A DNA stretch of 64,000 nucleotides from Buchnera aphidicola (Mindarus japonicus) (lineage in GTDB: Bacteria > Pseudomonadota > Gammaproteobacteria > Enterobacterales > Enterobacteriaceae): assembly GCF_039393905.1 (NCBI RefSeq), contig NZ_CP135030.1, forward strand, positions 372,001-436,000. Direction: 5' to 3'. Of the stretch, positions 1-8,644 are shown piece after piece. How positions within the stretch are numbered: position 1 is the stretch's first letter; each line of letters starts with the position of its first letter. The notes below the pieces were generated by a model, which searched no databases, was not told the origin of the DNA, and saw only the letters and a program-made list of their open reading frames with translations. The position numbers and the translations under genes were made by a program.

Positions 1-211
<211 letters not shown>

Positions 212-237
212 AAAATATTTTTAATAAATAAAAAGAT

Positions 238-272
238 CTGCTATTTATTTATACAATATAAATAAATAGCAG
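238..272 (+). terminator. terminator hairpin after eno
   Basis: Perfect inverted repeat with 16-bp arms (238-253 and 257-272) and a 3-nt loop, 26 bases after the eno stop. The ends of the stem are GC-containing (CTGC/GCAG) and it is followed by TATTTT. It is among the strongest hairpins in the window and probably ends eno transcription before queE. Confidence 0.75.
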
Positions 273-347
273 TATTTTAAAAAAATTCCATCAATTAACT
301 TATAAAAAAATAATATTTTTATAAATTTAAAATAAAAGAATTAAAAA

Positions 348-1016
348 ATGAAATATCCAATTAATGAAATGTACGAAACAATACAAGGAGAAGGGTTTTA
401 TGCTGGACAACCTTCTATTTTTATTCGAATACAAGGTTGTCCAATTCGTTGTAGTTGGTGTGATACTAAACATACATGGAAATTATTAAATGAAAATCAA
501 GTCGAACCTAAAAATATAATTAATAAAAAAAAATCTACAAAAAATTGGGCTTTTCTTAACACTTTCGAAATAATTTACTTTATTAAAAAATATAACTGGA
601 AAGCAAAACATATAGTTATAACCGGAGGAGAACCGTGCGTTTTCAATCTTAAAATTCTAACAAAAGAACTAGAAAAAAAAGGTTATTCCTGTCAAATAGA
701 AACTAGTGGAACACATACTATATATTGCTCTAAAAAAACCTGGGTAACTGTATCCCCTAAAATAACTATAGGTAAAAAAATAGTTAATAGTGCTATTTTT
801 CGTGCTAATGAAATCAAATATGCAATCTTGAATAACAGTGATGTAATTAAATTAAAAATATTTTTAAAAAGTATGAAAAAAAATATAAGATCTAAATTAA
901 TTTTTTTACAACCAATTAACCAAGATAAAAAAGCCACTGATTTATGTATTAAATTATGTTTAATAAATAATTGGAGACTATCCATACAAATACAAAAATA
1001 TTTAGTGATTCCTTAA
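348..1016 (+). CDS. queE: 7-carboxy-7-deazaguanine synthase QueE
   Basis: Radical SAM enzyme that converts 6-carboxy-tetrahydropterin to 7-carboxy-7-deazaguanine in queuosine (tRNA wobble base) synthesis. At 222 aa it matches the E. coli length (223). The cluster-binding cysteines are at residues 31, 35 and 38 (C-x3-C-x2-C inside GCPIRCSWCDTKHTW), the N-terminus has the NEM..TIQGEGF block, a GGEP motif sits near residue 93 for SAM binding, and QIETSGT follows. The ATG at 348 gives an N-terminus that aligns with E. coli QueE. It converges on queD, whose product makes the QueE substrate; six bases separate the two stops. Confidence 0.95.
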   Translation: MKYPINEMYETIQGEGFYAGQPSIFIRIQGCPIRCSWCDTKHTWKLLNENQVEPKNIINKKKSTKNWAFLNTFEIIYFIKKYNWKAKHIVITGGEPCVFNLKILTKELEKKGYSCQIETSGTHTIYCSKKTWVTVSPKITIGKKIVNSAIFRANEIKYAILNNSDVIKLKIFLKSMKKNIRSKLIFLQPINQDKKATDLCIKLCLINNWRLSIQIQKYLVIP

Positions 1017-1022
1017 TATTCT

Positions 1023-1382
1023 TTATTCTTTATAAATACATCCTGATGAAATTGTTTCATTAATTTTAATTGAATATAAATTATTTAATTTAGGTTTTAA
1101 TTTTTTCCAGATCCATTTCGATAAAATTTCTATTGTCGGATTTTCTAAACCCTTAATTGAATTAAGATAAGCATGATTTAATTGAAATTTAATAGGTTGA
1201 AAAGCATTATCTACTTCTTTGAAATCTATTATAAAACCAGTATCATCATCAATTTCACCTTTTATATTTACACGAACTAAAAAAGAATGTCCGTGTAACT
1301 TATAACATTTGTGTTCTTTTGTAACATAAGGTAATTTATGAGCTGCTTCAAACCTAAAATCTTTAAATAAAATAAGACTCAT
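1023..1382 (-). CDS. queD: 6-carboxy-5,6,7,8-tetrahydropterin synthase QueD
   Basis: PTPS-family enzyme making 6-carboxy-tetrahydropterin from dihydroneopterin triphosphate for queuosine synthesis. 119 aa, against 121 in E. coli. Zinc ligands are visible as His15 (EAAH) and His30/His32 (LHGHSF), and the catalytic cysteine is Cys26. The start is supported by AAGGAAA upstream of ATG 1382. Odd point: the family's Asp-His pair, LDHHYLN in E. coli, reads LNHAYLN here, so the catalytic Asp is Asn69 (codon 1176-1178) while His70 is kept. Activity may therefore be reduced. Convergent with queE. Confidence 0.93.
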   Translation of the reverse strand: MSLILFKDFRFEAAHKLPYVTKEHKCYKLHGHSFLVRVNIKGEIDDDTGFIIDFKEVDNAFQPIKFQLNHAYLNSIKGLENPTIEILSKWIWKKLKPKLNNLYSIKINETISSGCIYKE

Positions 1383-1723
1383 TTTATTTTTTTCCTTAAA
1401 AATTAATATTTTAAATAAGTATAGTTTTATATATTTAAATTAATTTAAATTATTTTTTTTTAAATAACTACTTAACTTGTTAATATTTTTATATTTTCAA
1501 CTTTACTTAAAATTATTTTTTACTCTTAATTTTATTATTTTCAATTTCAAAATAATTAGTTAATTCTCTATTTTCTTTAACTAAAAAAAATTTTTAAAAA
1601 AATTAAAAAATTAACTTCTCTTATATTTACTTTTTTGCTTTACATATATTAATATAATTTATATATTTTTTTAAAATGAAATATTTTTTTTATATATTAA
1701 AAAAATTATTTTTTTTTATTTTT
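1383..1723. other. AT-rich spacer between queD and cysC
   Basis: 341 bases of almost pure A/T with no ORF, tRNA or convincing hairpin. It should hold the queD promoter (minus strand) and the end of the cys transcript. In E. coli queD lies beside cysJ rather than downstream of cysC, so this junction is probably a deletion or rearrangement scar. I see no recognisable gene remnant in it. Confidence 0.6.
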
Positions 1724-2314
1724 CTAAAAAATTTTACTTTCAATGATTCTAAATATTTTTTTTAATATAAATTTCAAAGAATTTTCTCCATTAATGTGAA
1801 TATCTGGACACGTTGGGATCTCATAAACTGAATCAAATCCTGTAAAATTATCAATCTTTTTTAAAATATTTTGCTTATATAACCCTTTAGGATCTCTAGA
1901 CCTACAAATTTCTAAAGAAGTATCTATAAAGATTTCTACATAATTTTTTTCTCCAATAATATTTCGAATTAAGAACCTATCTTTTTTATAAGGAGTAATA
2001 AGAGCACAAAGCACCACTATTCCTGCGTCAATCATTAATTTAGCCACTTCTGCAACTCTACGAACATTTTCCTTTCTATCTATTGAAGTAAAAGAAAGGT
2101 CTTTGCATAATCCTAATCGAACATTATCTCCATCTAATAAATAAGTCCTAATTCCTTTTTTATATAAAATATTTTCTAAATTTCCAGCAATTGTAGATTT
2201 TCCTGATCCTGATAATCCTGTAAACCATAAAACTATTGATTTATGTTTATTAAAAAATTCTCTTTTTTCTCTATTAATAATATGTTTATGCCAAATAATG
2301 TTTTTTTGATTCAT
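1724..2314 (-). CDS. cysC: adenylylsulfate kinase CysC
   Basis: Phosphorylates adenosine 5'-phosphosulfate (APS) with ATP to PAPS, the second activation step of sulfate assimilation. 196 aa (E. coli 201). The P-loop GLSGSGKS is at residues 33-40, and LLDGDNVR, DPKGLYK and NFTGFDS follow in family order. The position of the E. coli phospho-serine (Ser109, FISP) is threonine here (LITP, Thr107). That serine is not essential in the E. coli enzyme as I recall. Last gene of the minus-strand cys block, 26 bases after cysN. Confidence 0.96.
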   Translation of the reverse strand: MNQKNIIWHKHIINREKREFFNKHKSIVLWFTGLSGSGKSTIAGNLENILYKKGIRTYLLDGDNVRLGLCKDLSFTSIDRKENVRRVAEVAKLMIDAGIVVLCALITPYKKDRFLIRNIIGEKNYVEIFIDTSLEICRSRDPKGLYKQNILKKIDNFTGFDSVYEIPTCPDIHINGENSLKFILKKIFRIIESKIF

Positions 2315-2340
2315 ATGTTTTTATAATTCTTATAAAATAA

Positions 2341-3768
2341 CTAGGAAATATTTTTTATTCCCCAATGTGGAAAATATTTGGATATTAATGAACGAAATTC
2401 ACACTCAAAATTATTACTTAAAACATTTTCTTTTAAAGATTTTTTTTCTTTTTGAAATTCTTTAAACATTCCGCCTGCAATAGTATTGTTATTAAACAAA
2501 TCTATAAAGATCATACTACCCATAACTTTATTCTTTTTAAAATTGTCAAAGAAAATAGGCTCATCTAACATAACTTCTATTAATCCTATTTCATTTAACA
2601 TCAATTTATCCGATTTATTTTTCTTTAATGATTTTATATCTATTTTATAAATAATTTTTTTTATAAATGCTCTTGTTTTTTTTGTTGCAGTTTTTATATT
2701 ATATATGTTTCCAGAAATTATTGGATTTTTAGACATAGATATAATCTTAACAAAAATACTTTGCTTAGGTTCTATCATTGAAGATGAATCAACAAACAAA
2801 TCTCCTCTACTAACATCAATCTTTTCTTTTAGTAAAATAGTTACACATTGACCAGTATTCGCTTTAATCAAATTTTTTTCATATGTTACTATTTTTTCAA
2901 CTGTAACAAAAGCAGCAGATGGTAAAACTTTTATTCTTTGTCCCACGGATATACAACCTGATACTATTGTACCAGAATAACCTCTAAAATTTGCGTTAGC
3001 ACGATTAACGTATTGAATAGGAAATCTTAAATTTTCTTCTTTATATTCTTTTTTGATTATTTTAATTGTTTCTAATAAATTTAACAATGAAGGTCCTTCA
3101 TACCATTTAATTAACAATTTATTATTAACTATATTTACCCCTAATAATGCTGATATTGGAACAAAAAATACATTTAACTTTATTGAAAATCTTTCTAGAA
3201 AAAATAAAAAATCTTTTTTAATTTTTTCAAAAACATCTTTTTTATAATGCACTAAATCCATTTTATTAACTGTAATAATTAAGTATTTTATTCCAAAAAT
3301 AAAACTAATAAAAACATGTCTATAAGTTTGTTCTGAAAGACCTATTTGAGCATCTATAAGAATAATTGATAAGTCACATTTAGACGCTCCAGTTGCCATA
3401 TTACATGTGTACTCTTCATGACCAGGCGTATCTGCCATAATAAACTTTCTTTTCTTAGTAGAAAAATATCTATAAGCTACATCAATCGTAATTCCTTGTT
3501 CTCTTTCAGATTGCAGTCCATCAACCAATAATGCAAAATCTAAATTATTACCTTGAGTTCCATGTTTTTTACTATCTTTTAATAAAAGCTCTAATTGATC
3601 ATCATAAATCTGATTAGTATCATATAATAATCGACCTATTAAAGTGCTTTTTCCATCATCTACACTACCACATGTTAGAAATCGAAAAATATCTTTATTT
3701 TTATTACAAGAAAACCACTTTTTTTCTGTAAACAAACCTTTATTATTAATATTTATTTCTTTTTTCAT
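2341..3768 (-). CDS. cysN: sulfate adenylyltransferase, GTPase subunit CysN
   Basis: Large subunit of ATP sulfurylase. GTP hydrolysis drives adenylylation of sulfate to APS by its partner CysD. It is an EF-Tu-like GTPase with P-loop GSVDDGKST, switch II DTPGHE and NKMDLV all intact, followed by beta-barrel domains. The frame is open from a TTG at 3780, abutting the cysD stop. I chose the ATG at 3768 because it gives 475 aa, the E. coli length, and has GGGTAAT upstream. Twelve bases separate it from cysD, consistent with tight co-translation of the complex. Confidence 0.95.
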   Translation of the reverse strand: MKKEININNKGLFTEKKWFSCNKNKDIFRFLTCGSVDDGKSTLIGRLLYDTNQIYDDQLELLLKDSKKHGTQGNNLDFALLVDGLQSEREQGITIDVAYRYFSTKKRKFIMADTPGHEEYTCNMATGASKCDLSIILIDAQIGLSEQTYRHVFISFIFGIKYLIITVNKMDLVHYKKDVFEKIKKDFLFFLERFSIKLNVFFVPISALLGVNIVNNKLLIKWYEGPSLLNLLETIKIIKKEYKEENLRFPIQYVNRANANFRGYSGTIVSGCISVGQRIKVLPSAAFVTVEKIVTYEKNLIKANTGQCVTILLKEKIDVSRGDLFVDSSSMIEPKQSIFVKIISMSKNPIISGNIYNIKTATKKTRAFIKKIIYKIDIKSLKKNKSDKLMLNEIGLIEVMLDEPIFFDNFKKNKVMGSMIFIDLFNNNTIAGGMFKEFQKEKKSLKENVLSNNFECEFRSLISKYFPHWGIKNIS

Positions 3769-3780
3769 TTTATTACCCAA

Positions 3781-4689
3781 CTAAAAATAACCTTGTCGTT
3801 TTTTTAATTCCATAGAACTTGATCGATCATGGTCTATTAATCTTCCAGTTCTTTCGCTAGTTTTAACTACTATCATTTCGTTAATAATATCAAATACATT
3901 TTTTGCGTTAGATTTTATAGCAGACGTAAAAGGCCAACATCCTAAAGTTCTAAACCTAACATTTTCAAATGTTATTTTTTCAGTAGATTGAATTTTTAAT
4001 CTATCATCTTCAACCATAAGTAGTTTTCCATTTCTATTTAAAATAGGTCTTTTTTTAGAAAAATATAATGGAACAACTTTTATTTCTTCTAAAAAAATAT
4101 ATTCCCAAACATCTAATTCAGTCCAATTAGATAAAGGAAATATCCTCATGCTTTCTAACACATTGATTTGTCCATTATAGATATTCCATAACTCAGGTCT
4201 CTGTTTTTTAGGATCCCATTGATGTAATTGATCTCTAAAAGAATAAACTCTTTCCTTAGATCTCGACCTTTCCTCATCTCTTCTCGCTCCTCCAAAAGCA
4301 GCATCTACATTATACTTTTTCATAGCTTTTTTTAATGCTTCAGTTTTCATAATATTAGTAAACTTATCACTACCATGAACAAAAGGATCAATTTTTAATT
4401 TTTCTCCTTCTGAATTAGTATAAACAATTAATTCTGCATTTGTTTCTTTAACAATCTGATCTCTAAATTCATACATTTCTTTAAACTTCCATCCAGTATC
4501 TACATGTAATAATGGAAAAGGAATTTTACCTGGATAAAAAGCTTTTTTTGCTAAGTGTAGCATAACAGAGGAATCTTTTCCTATCGAGTATAACATTACT
4601 GGATTTTCAAATTCTGAAAATGCTTCTCGAATAATAAAAATACTTTCAGCTTCTAATTGAGATAAATAAGAAAATAGATTTTTTTTCAT
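3781..4689 (-). CDS. cysD: sulfate adenylyltransferase, small subunit CysD
   Basis: Catalytic PP-loop ATPase subunit that adenylylates sulfate; works with CysN. 302 aa, identical in length to E. coli CysD. The PP-loop [12 protein letters not shown] is near residues 35-46, with [24 protein letters not shown] and the C-terminal [11 protein letters not shown] block, all essentially unchanged from E. coli. The gene follows cysG by 38 bases and is followed immediately by cysN. Highly conserved, no sign of erosion. Confidence 0.97.
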   Translation of the reverse strand: MKKNLFSYLSQLEAESIFIIREAFSEFENPVMLYSIGKDSSVMLHLAKKAFYPGKIPFPLLHVDTGWKFKEMYEFRDQIVKETNAELIVYTNSEGEKLKIDPFVHGSDKFTNIMKTEALKKAMKKYNVDAAFGGARRDEERSRSKERVYSFRDQLHQWDPKKQRPELWNIYNGQINVLESMRIFPLSNWTELDVWEYIFLEEIKVVPLYFSKKRPILNRNGKLLMVEDDRLKIQSTEKITFENVRFRTLGCWPFTSAIKSNAKNVFDIINEMIVVKTSERTGRLIDHDRSSSMELKKRQGYF

Positions 4690-4727
4690 TTTCTCCCCAA
4701 ATTTAATTAAGTTTAAGATCTATTAAT

Positions 4728-6107
4728 CTAATTGATATCTTTTTTAAACCAAGATAATTTTTTTGACAATGAAACCACTTTTCCAAGAATTAATAATGTA
4801 GGCCGTTTCATTAAACATGATAATTTTTTAAGATTTATAAAAGTATCTATAATAGTTTTTTGCTTTAATGTAGTTCCTTTTTCAATTAAAGCCATAGGCA
4901 TATCCAAAGGATATTTATTAACTCTTAATTTATCAAATATATACGAAGATTGTAATTTAGCCATATAAATAACTAAAGTGTAATTTTTACATTTTGATAT
5001 AAAAGACCAATCTTGACTTTCTTTTTCTTGGTTACATCCAGTAATAAATATTATTCCACTTGAATAATTTCGATGTGTTAATGGAATTCCTGAATAAGCA
5101 GCAACTCCAATTGCTGAAGTAATACCAGGAACAACTTGAAAATTAATTTTAAATTTTTTAGCTTCTTCTAATTCTTCCCCACCTCTTCCAAAAATAAAAG
5201 GATCGCCACCTTTTAAACGAACAACTTTGTTTCCATTTTTAGCCATAGTAATTAACATTGAATTAACATTTTTTTGACTAATACATGGTTTATTGGCTAT
5301 CTTTCCTACATAAATTTTTTTAGCATCTTTTCGAATTAGCGATAAAATATCAGAACTTACTAAGTTATCATATAAAACAACATCAGCTTGTTGTATAACT
5401 TGTAAACCTCTCAAAGTTAACAAACCACTGTCGCCTGGTCCCGCTCCTACTAAAAAAATTTCTCCTTTAAATGAAGTTTTTTGTTTTATTTCATTATTTA
5501 ATATTTTAATAGCTTGTTTTAAATTTCCATTTAAAACATGACTAATAAATATTCCATTAAAAATTTTTTCCCAAAAATAACGTCGATGCGTATTTTTTTT
5601 AAATTTTAATTTAACATGACTTCTCCATTTTTCAGCTAGTAAAGCTGATTTCCCTAAATTTATTGGAAGAATTGATTCTATTCGTTCTTTAATAATTCTA
5701 GTTAATACTGGTGCAGTTCCACCAGAAGAAACTGCTATTGTTATTGGAAATCGATCTACTATAGAAGGAAAAATAAAAGAACATTTTGAACGATCATCGA
5801 TAACATTGATTAATATCCTTTTCTGTTTTGATTTTTTATAAATATAAGTATTTAATATATTATCGTTTGTCGCGACAATAACTAAAAATACTTCGTTTAA
5901 CTGATTTTCAAAAAATTCAGTATCCACCCAATTAATTTTTCTTTTTTTATATATTTCAATTAATTCCGAAGAAATATTTCTAGAAACAACCATTATAATT
6001 GAATTCATATTAAGTAGAAAAAAAATTTTTCTAACAGCAATTTTTCCAGCACCTACAAATAATACTTTTTTGTTTTTTAAATTAATAAAACAAGGGAAAT
6101 AATTCAC
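4728..6107 (-). CDS. cysG: siroheme synthase CysG (trifunctional)
   Basis: Makes siroheme, the cofactor of sulfite reductase CysI, from uroporphyrinogen III. The N-terminal half is the NAD-dependent precorrin-2 dehydrogenase/ferrochelatase (FVGAGKIA nucleotide loop, NVIDD, AVSSGGT). The C-terminal half is the SAM uroporphyrin methyltransferase (VGAGPGDSGLLTLRG, RLKGGDPFIFGRGGEE, VPGITSAIG). An open frame begins at TTG 6128, but the GTG at 6107 aligns exactly with the E. coli start and is preceded by GAGGAG, giving 459 aa (E. coli 457). It sits between cysH and cysD, although in E. coli K-12 it is with the nir genes, so siroheme supply is tied to sulfate reduction here. Confidence 0.94.
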   Translation of the reverse strand: MNYFPCFINLKNKKVLFVGAGKIAVRKIFFLLNMNSIIMVVSRNISSELIEIYKKRKINWVDTEFFENQLNEVFLVIVATNDNILNTYIYKKSKQKRILINVIDDRSKCSFIFPSIVDRFPITIAVSSGGTAPVLTRIIKERIESILPINLGKSALLAEKWRSHVKLKFKKNTHRRYFWEKIFNGIFISHVLNGNLKQAIKILNNEIKQKTSFKGEIFLVGAGPGDSGLLTLRGLQVIQQADVVLYDNLVSSDILSLIRKDAKKIYVGKIANKPCISQKNVNSMLITMAKNGNKVVRLKGGDPFIFGRGGEELEEAKKFKINFQVVPGITSAIGVAAYSGIPLTHRNYSSGIIFITGCNQEKESQDWSFISKCKNYTLVIYMAKLQSSYIFDKLRVNKYPLDMPMALIEKGTTLKQKTIIDTFINLKKLSCLMKRPTLLILGKVVSLSKKLSWFKKDIN

Positions 6108-6176
6108 ATGCTCCTCAAATAAATACAAATAAACGTTTTTTATGCTCTTTTAAATTGAATTAAAAAAATAATCAAA

Positions 6177-6914
6177 TTACTTTATATGATGTAAACCGCA
6201 TTCTCTTTTTAAACCAAAAAACCTTGTTTTTTCTTTTACCATTCCTTTTACATATTTACTTGTCGTATGTACATCTCCAATAGAAACATATCCTTTTTTA
6301 AATAAAGGATGATACGGCAAATTATGATCTTTAATATAGTCAAAAACCTTTTTATCAGACCAGTCTAAAATTGGAAAAAATTTAAAAAAATTTTTCTTTA
6401 TTTCTAAATAATTTAAATTTACTCTACTATTTGCTTGAACTCTTCTTAAACCAGCTATCCAAGTTTGGACCGATAGATCTTTTAAAGCATGTTTCATAGG
6501 TTTTACTTTATTAATAAAATTATATTTATCAATTCCTTTAATTCCTTTTTCCCATAACTTTCCATAACGAACCTCCTGCCAAGCAGAAGATATTTCTGCA
6601 GAGTATACTTTTATATTTAAATTAAATTTTTCTGTTAAAAAATCAATGAATTTATAAGTCTCGACAAAAAAATATCCTGTATCTATTACAACAATAGGAA
6701 TATCTGATTTTTGTTTAGTAATAAGATGCAGCAAAACTACTGAATGTAAACCAAAACTTGATGACAACACTATTTCATGAGGTAAGTTATTTAGCGCCCA
6801 TACAATTCTTTTTTTTGTAGATAGCTTATTTATAAAAAAATTATTCTTTTTCAAAAAATCAGCTTTTTGATCTGATGTCCAATGTTGAATTTCTGAAAAA
6901 TCTATAATTGACAT
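6177..6914 (-). CDS. cysH: PAPS reductase CysH
   Basis: Thioredoxin-dependent reduction of PAPS to sulfite. The catalytic cysteine is in the C-terminal ECGLH. The paired cysteines of iron-sulfur APS reductases are absent, so PAPS is the expected substrate. Other blocks: LSSSFGLHS, DTGYFF, AGLRR, PILDW and TRFFGLKRECGLH. The frame opens at 6944, but the ATG at 6914 has AAGGAAA upstream, matches the E. coli N-terminus, and gives 245 aa (E. coli 244). With this start cysH lies 17 bases after cysI instead of overlapping it. Confidence 0.95.
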   Translation of the reverse strand: MSIIDFSEIQHWTSDQKADFLKKNNFFINKLSTKKRIVWALNNLPHEIVLSSSFGLHSVVLLHLITKQKSDIPIVVIDTGYFFVETYKFIDFLTEKFNLNIKVYSAEISSAWQEVRYGKLWEKGIKGIDKYNFINKVKPMKHALKDLSVQTWIAGLRRVQANSRVNLNYLEIKKNFFKFFPILDWSDKKVFDYIKDHNLPYHPLFKKGYVSIGDVHTTSKYVKGMVKEKTRFFGLKRECGLHHIK

Positions 6915-6931
6915 AATTAATAAGTTTCCTT

Positions 6932-8644
6932 TTATTTTTTCCAAAAATTATTTGGTAAATTTGAAACAGACTCAATTATTTTAACACGAACCAAGAAATC
7001 TCCAAAACATTCTTTAAAAAATCTTTCTATAGACCATCTATGAATCATAGGTTTAATGATTTCTATTATTTTAGATAAGCTATAATTTTCTCCATATAAC
7101 CTAGGAATTCTAGTTCCTATTTTATTACCTCCAAGATATAAATTATATTTATTCATTGATTTTCCTATTAAACCTATTTCCGCTAATAAGGACCTGGCAC
7201 AACCGTTTGGACATCCTGTAATTCGTAAAATAATACTTTCGTTTGTTAAATGATACTCTTCCATTATTTTATCTATTTCTTTAACAAACATAGTTAAAAT
7301 TCTTTCAGCTTCAGCCATAGCTAGGGGACATGTGGGAAAAGAAACACATGCCATAGAATTTTTTTGTAATTCTGTAATATTGCTTATAACCATATATTTA
7401 AAAAGAATTTCTTCTATACTTTCTTTTTTATCACTTGAAATATTATAAATTATTATATTTTGATTTGCTGTAATTCGAAAATCTCCGTCGTGTATAAGTG
7501 CTATCTTATACAAACCAGATTTAATTTTTTTATAATCTTCAATTAAACGACCATTTTCAATATATAAAGTAAAACTCCATTTTCCGTTAATTCCTTTACT
7601 CCATCCAAATTTATCCCCTCTATTAATAAAAGTATAAGGATAAATAGTTTTAAATTTAGTTTTGGATCTAAATTCCACTTCATTTATAAATTTTTCTTTT
7701 CCAAATTTTTTTAATGTATAACGAGTTTTAGCATTTTTTCGATCATACCTATTACCCCAATCTCGTTGAACAGTAACTATAGCTTCAAGAACTTTTAATA
7801 CATTTAATAAATTAACAAAACCAAATTCTACAGCTAAAGATGGCCAGGTATTACTATTATTATGCTCAATAGATAATCCACCTCCTACAAATACATTAAA
7901 ACCAATTAACTTTTCTTCTTTTGAAATTGCTACAAGTGCTATATCATTAGCATGTAAATCAACATCATTGTTTGGTGGAATAGCAATAGCTATTTTAAAT
8001 TTTCTAGGAAGATAGGTTTTTCCTAAAATAGGTTCTTTTTCATTTAATACTATCTTTTTTTTATCTAACCAAATTTCAGCATAAGCATTTGTTTTTGGTA
8101 AAAAATATTCAGAAATTTTTTTTGCCCATTCATAAGTAGATTTATGTAAATTAGAAGCCATTAAATCAGAAGAACATAAAACGTTTCTATTAACATCATT
8201 AGCGGTTGCAAATGAATCTAATCCTATTAAAGCTAACATTTTATGAACTTTCTTTAAATTTTTTTTTAAAATTCCATGAAATTGAAATGTTTGACGATTT
8301 GTTAATCTTATAGTTTTATATAAAGTATTTTCATTTGAAAATCGATCAATTTCTAGCCATTGATAAGGTTTAATTATACCACCAGGTATTCTACAACGTA
8401 ACATCATAGCATGACGAGGTTCTAGTTTTTGTTCCATTCTTTCTTTTCGTAAATCTCTATCATCTTGCTGATACATTCCATGAAATCGAATTAATGAATA
8501 ATTATCTCCAGTAAAACCATTTGTTAAGGTATTTTTCAGATCTTTTTTAATAGTCCCTCGTAAATAATTGCTGTTAGCTTTTATTTTTTCCGCTTCACTA
8601 AATAAACTTATAATTGAATTAATTTTATTTTTTTTCTGATTCAT
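6932..8644 (-). CDS. cysI: sulfite reductase hemoprotein subunit CysI
   Basis: Beta subunit of NADPH sulfite reductase, reducing sulfite to sulfide with siroheme coupled to a 4Fe-4S cluster. 570 aa, the same as E. coli. The four cluster cysteines are present in SFPTCPLAMAEAER (with the preceding MAC) and in TGCPNGCARS, the latter shared with siroheme ligation. The substrate-binding RLTNRQTFQFHG region is intact. The start ATG shares a base with the cysJ stop (TAATG), so the two subunits are translationally coupled. Confidence 0.97.
   Translation of the reverse strand: MNQKKNKINSIISLFSEAEKIKANSNYLRGTIKKDLKNTLTNGFTGDNYSLIRFHGMYQQDDRDLRKERMEQKLEPRHAMMLRCRIPGGIIKPYQWLEIDRFSNENTLYKTIRLTNRQTFQFHGILKKNLKKVHKMLALIGLDSFATANDVNRNVLCSSDLMASNLHKSTYEWAKKISEYFLPKTNAYAEIWLDKKKIVLNEKEPILGKTYLPRKFKIAIAIPPNNDVDLHANDIALVAISKEEKLIGFNVFVGGGLSIEHNNSNTWPSLAVEFGFVNLLNVLKVLEAIVTVQRDWGNRYDRKNAKTRYTLKKFGKEKFINEVEFRSKTKFKTIYPYTFINRGDKFGWSKGINGKWSFTLYIENGRLIEDYKKIKSGLYKIALIHDGDFRITANQNIIIYNISSDKKESIEEILFKYMVISNITELQKNSMACVSFPTCPLAMAEAERILTMFVKEIDKIMEEYHLTNESIILRITGCPNGCARSLLAEIGLIGKSMNKYNLYLGGNKIGTRIPRLYGENYSLSKIIEIIKPMIHRWSIERFFKECFGDFLVRVKIIESVSNLPNNFWKK

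Noticed and set aside
692..985. Long minus-strand ORF inside queE and similar antisense ORFs (11840-12148, 20948-21193, 31097-31387, 34484-34804, 35505-35795 and others)
   Set aside because: They are hydrophobic shadow frames of conserved genes, typical of A/T-rich coding DNA; the opposite strand encodes recognised proteins.
6915..6944. Upstream start of cysH at 6944 overlapping cysI
   Set aside because: The extra ten residues have no counterpart in E. coli, and ATG 6914 has an AAGGAAA site.
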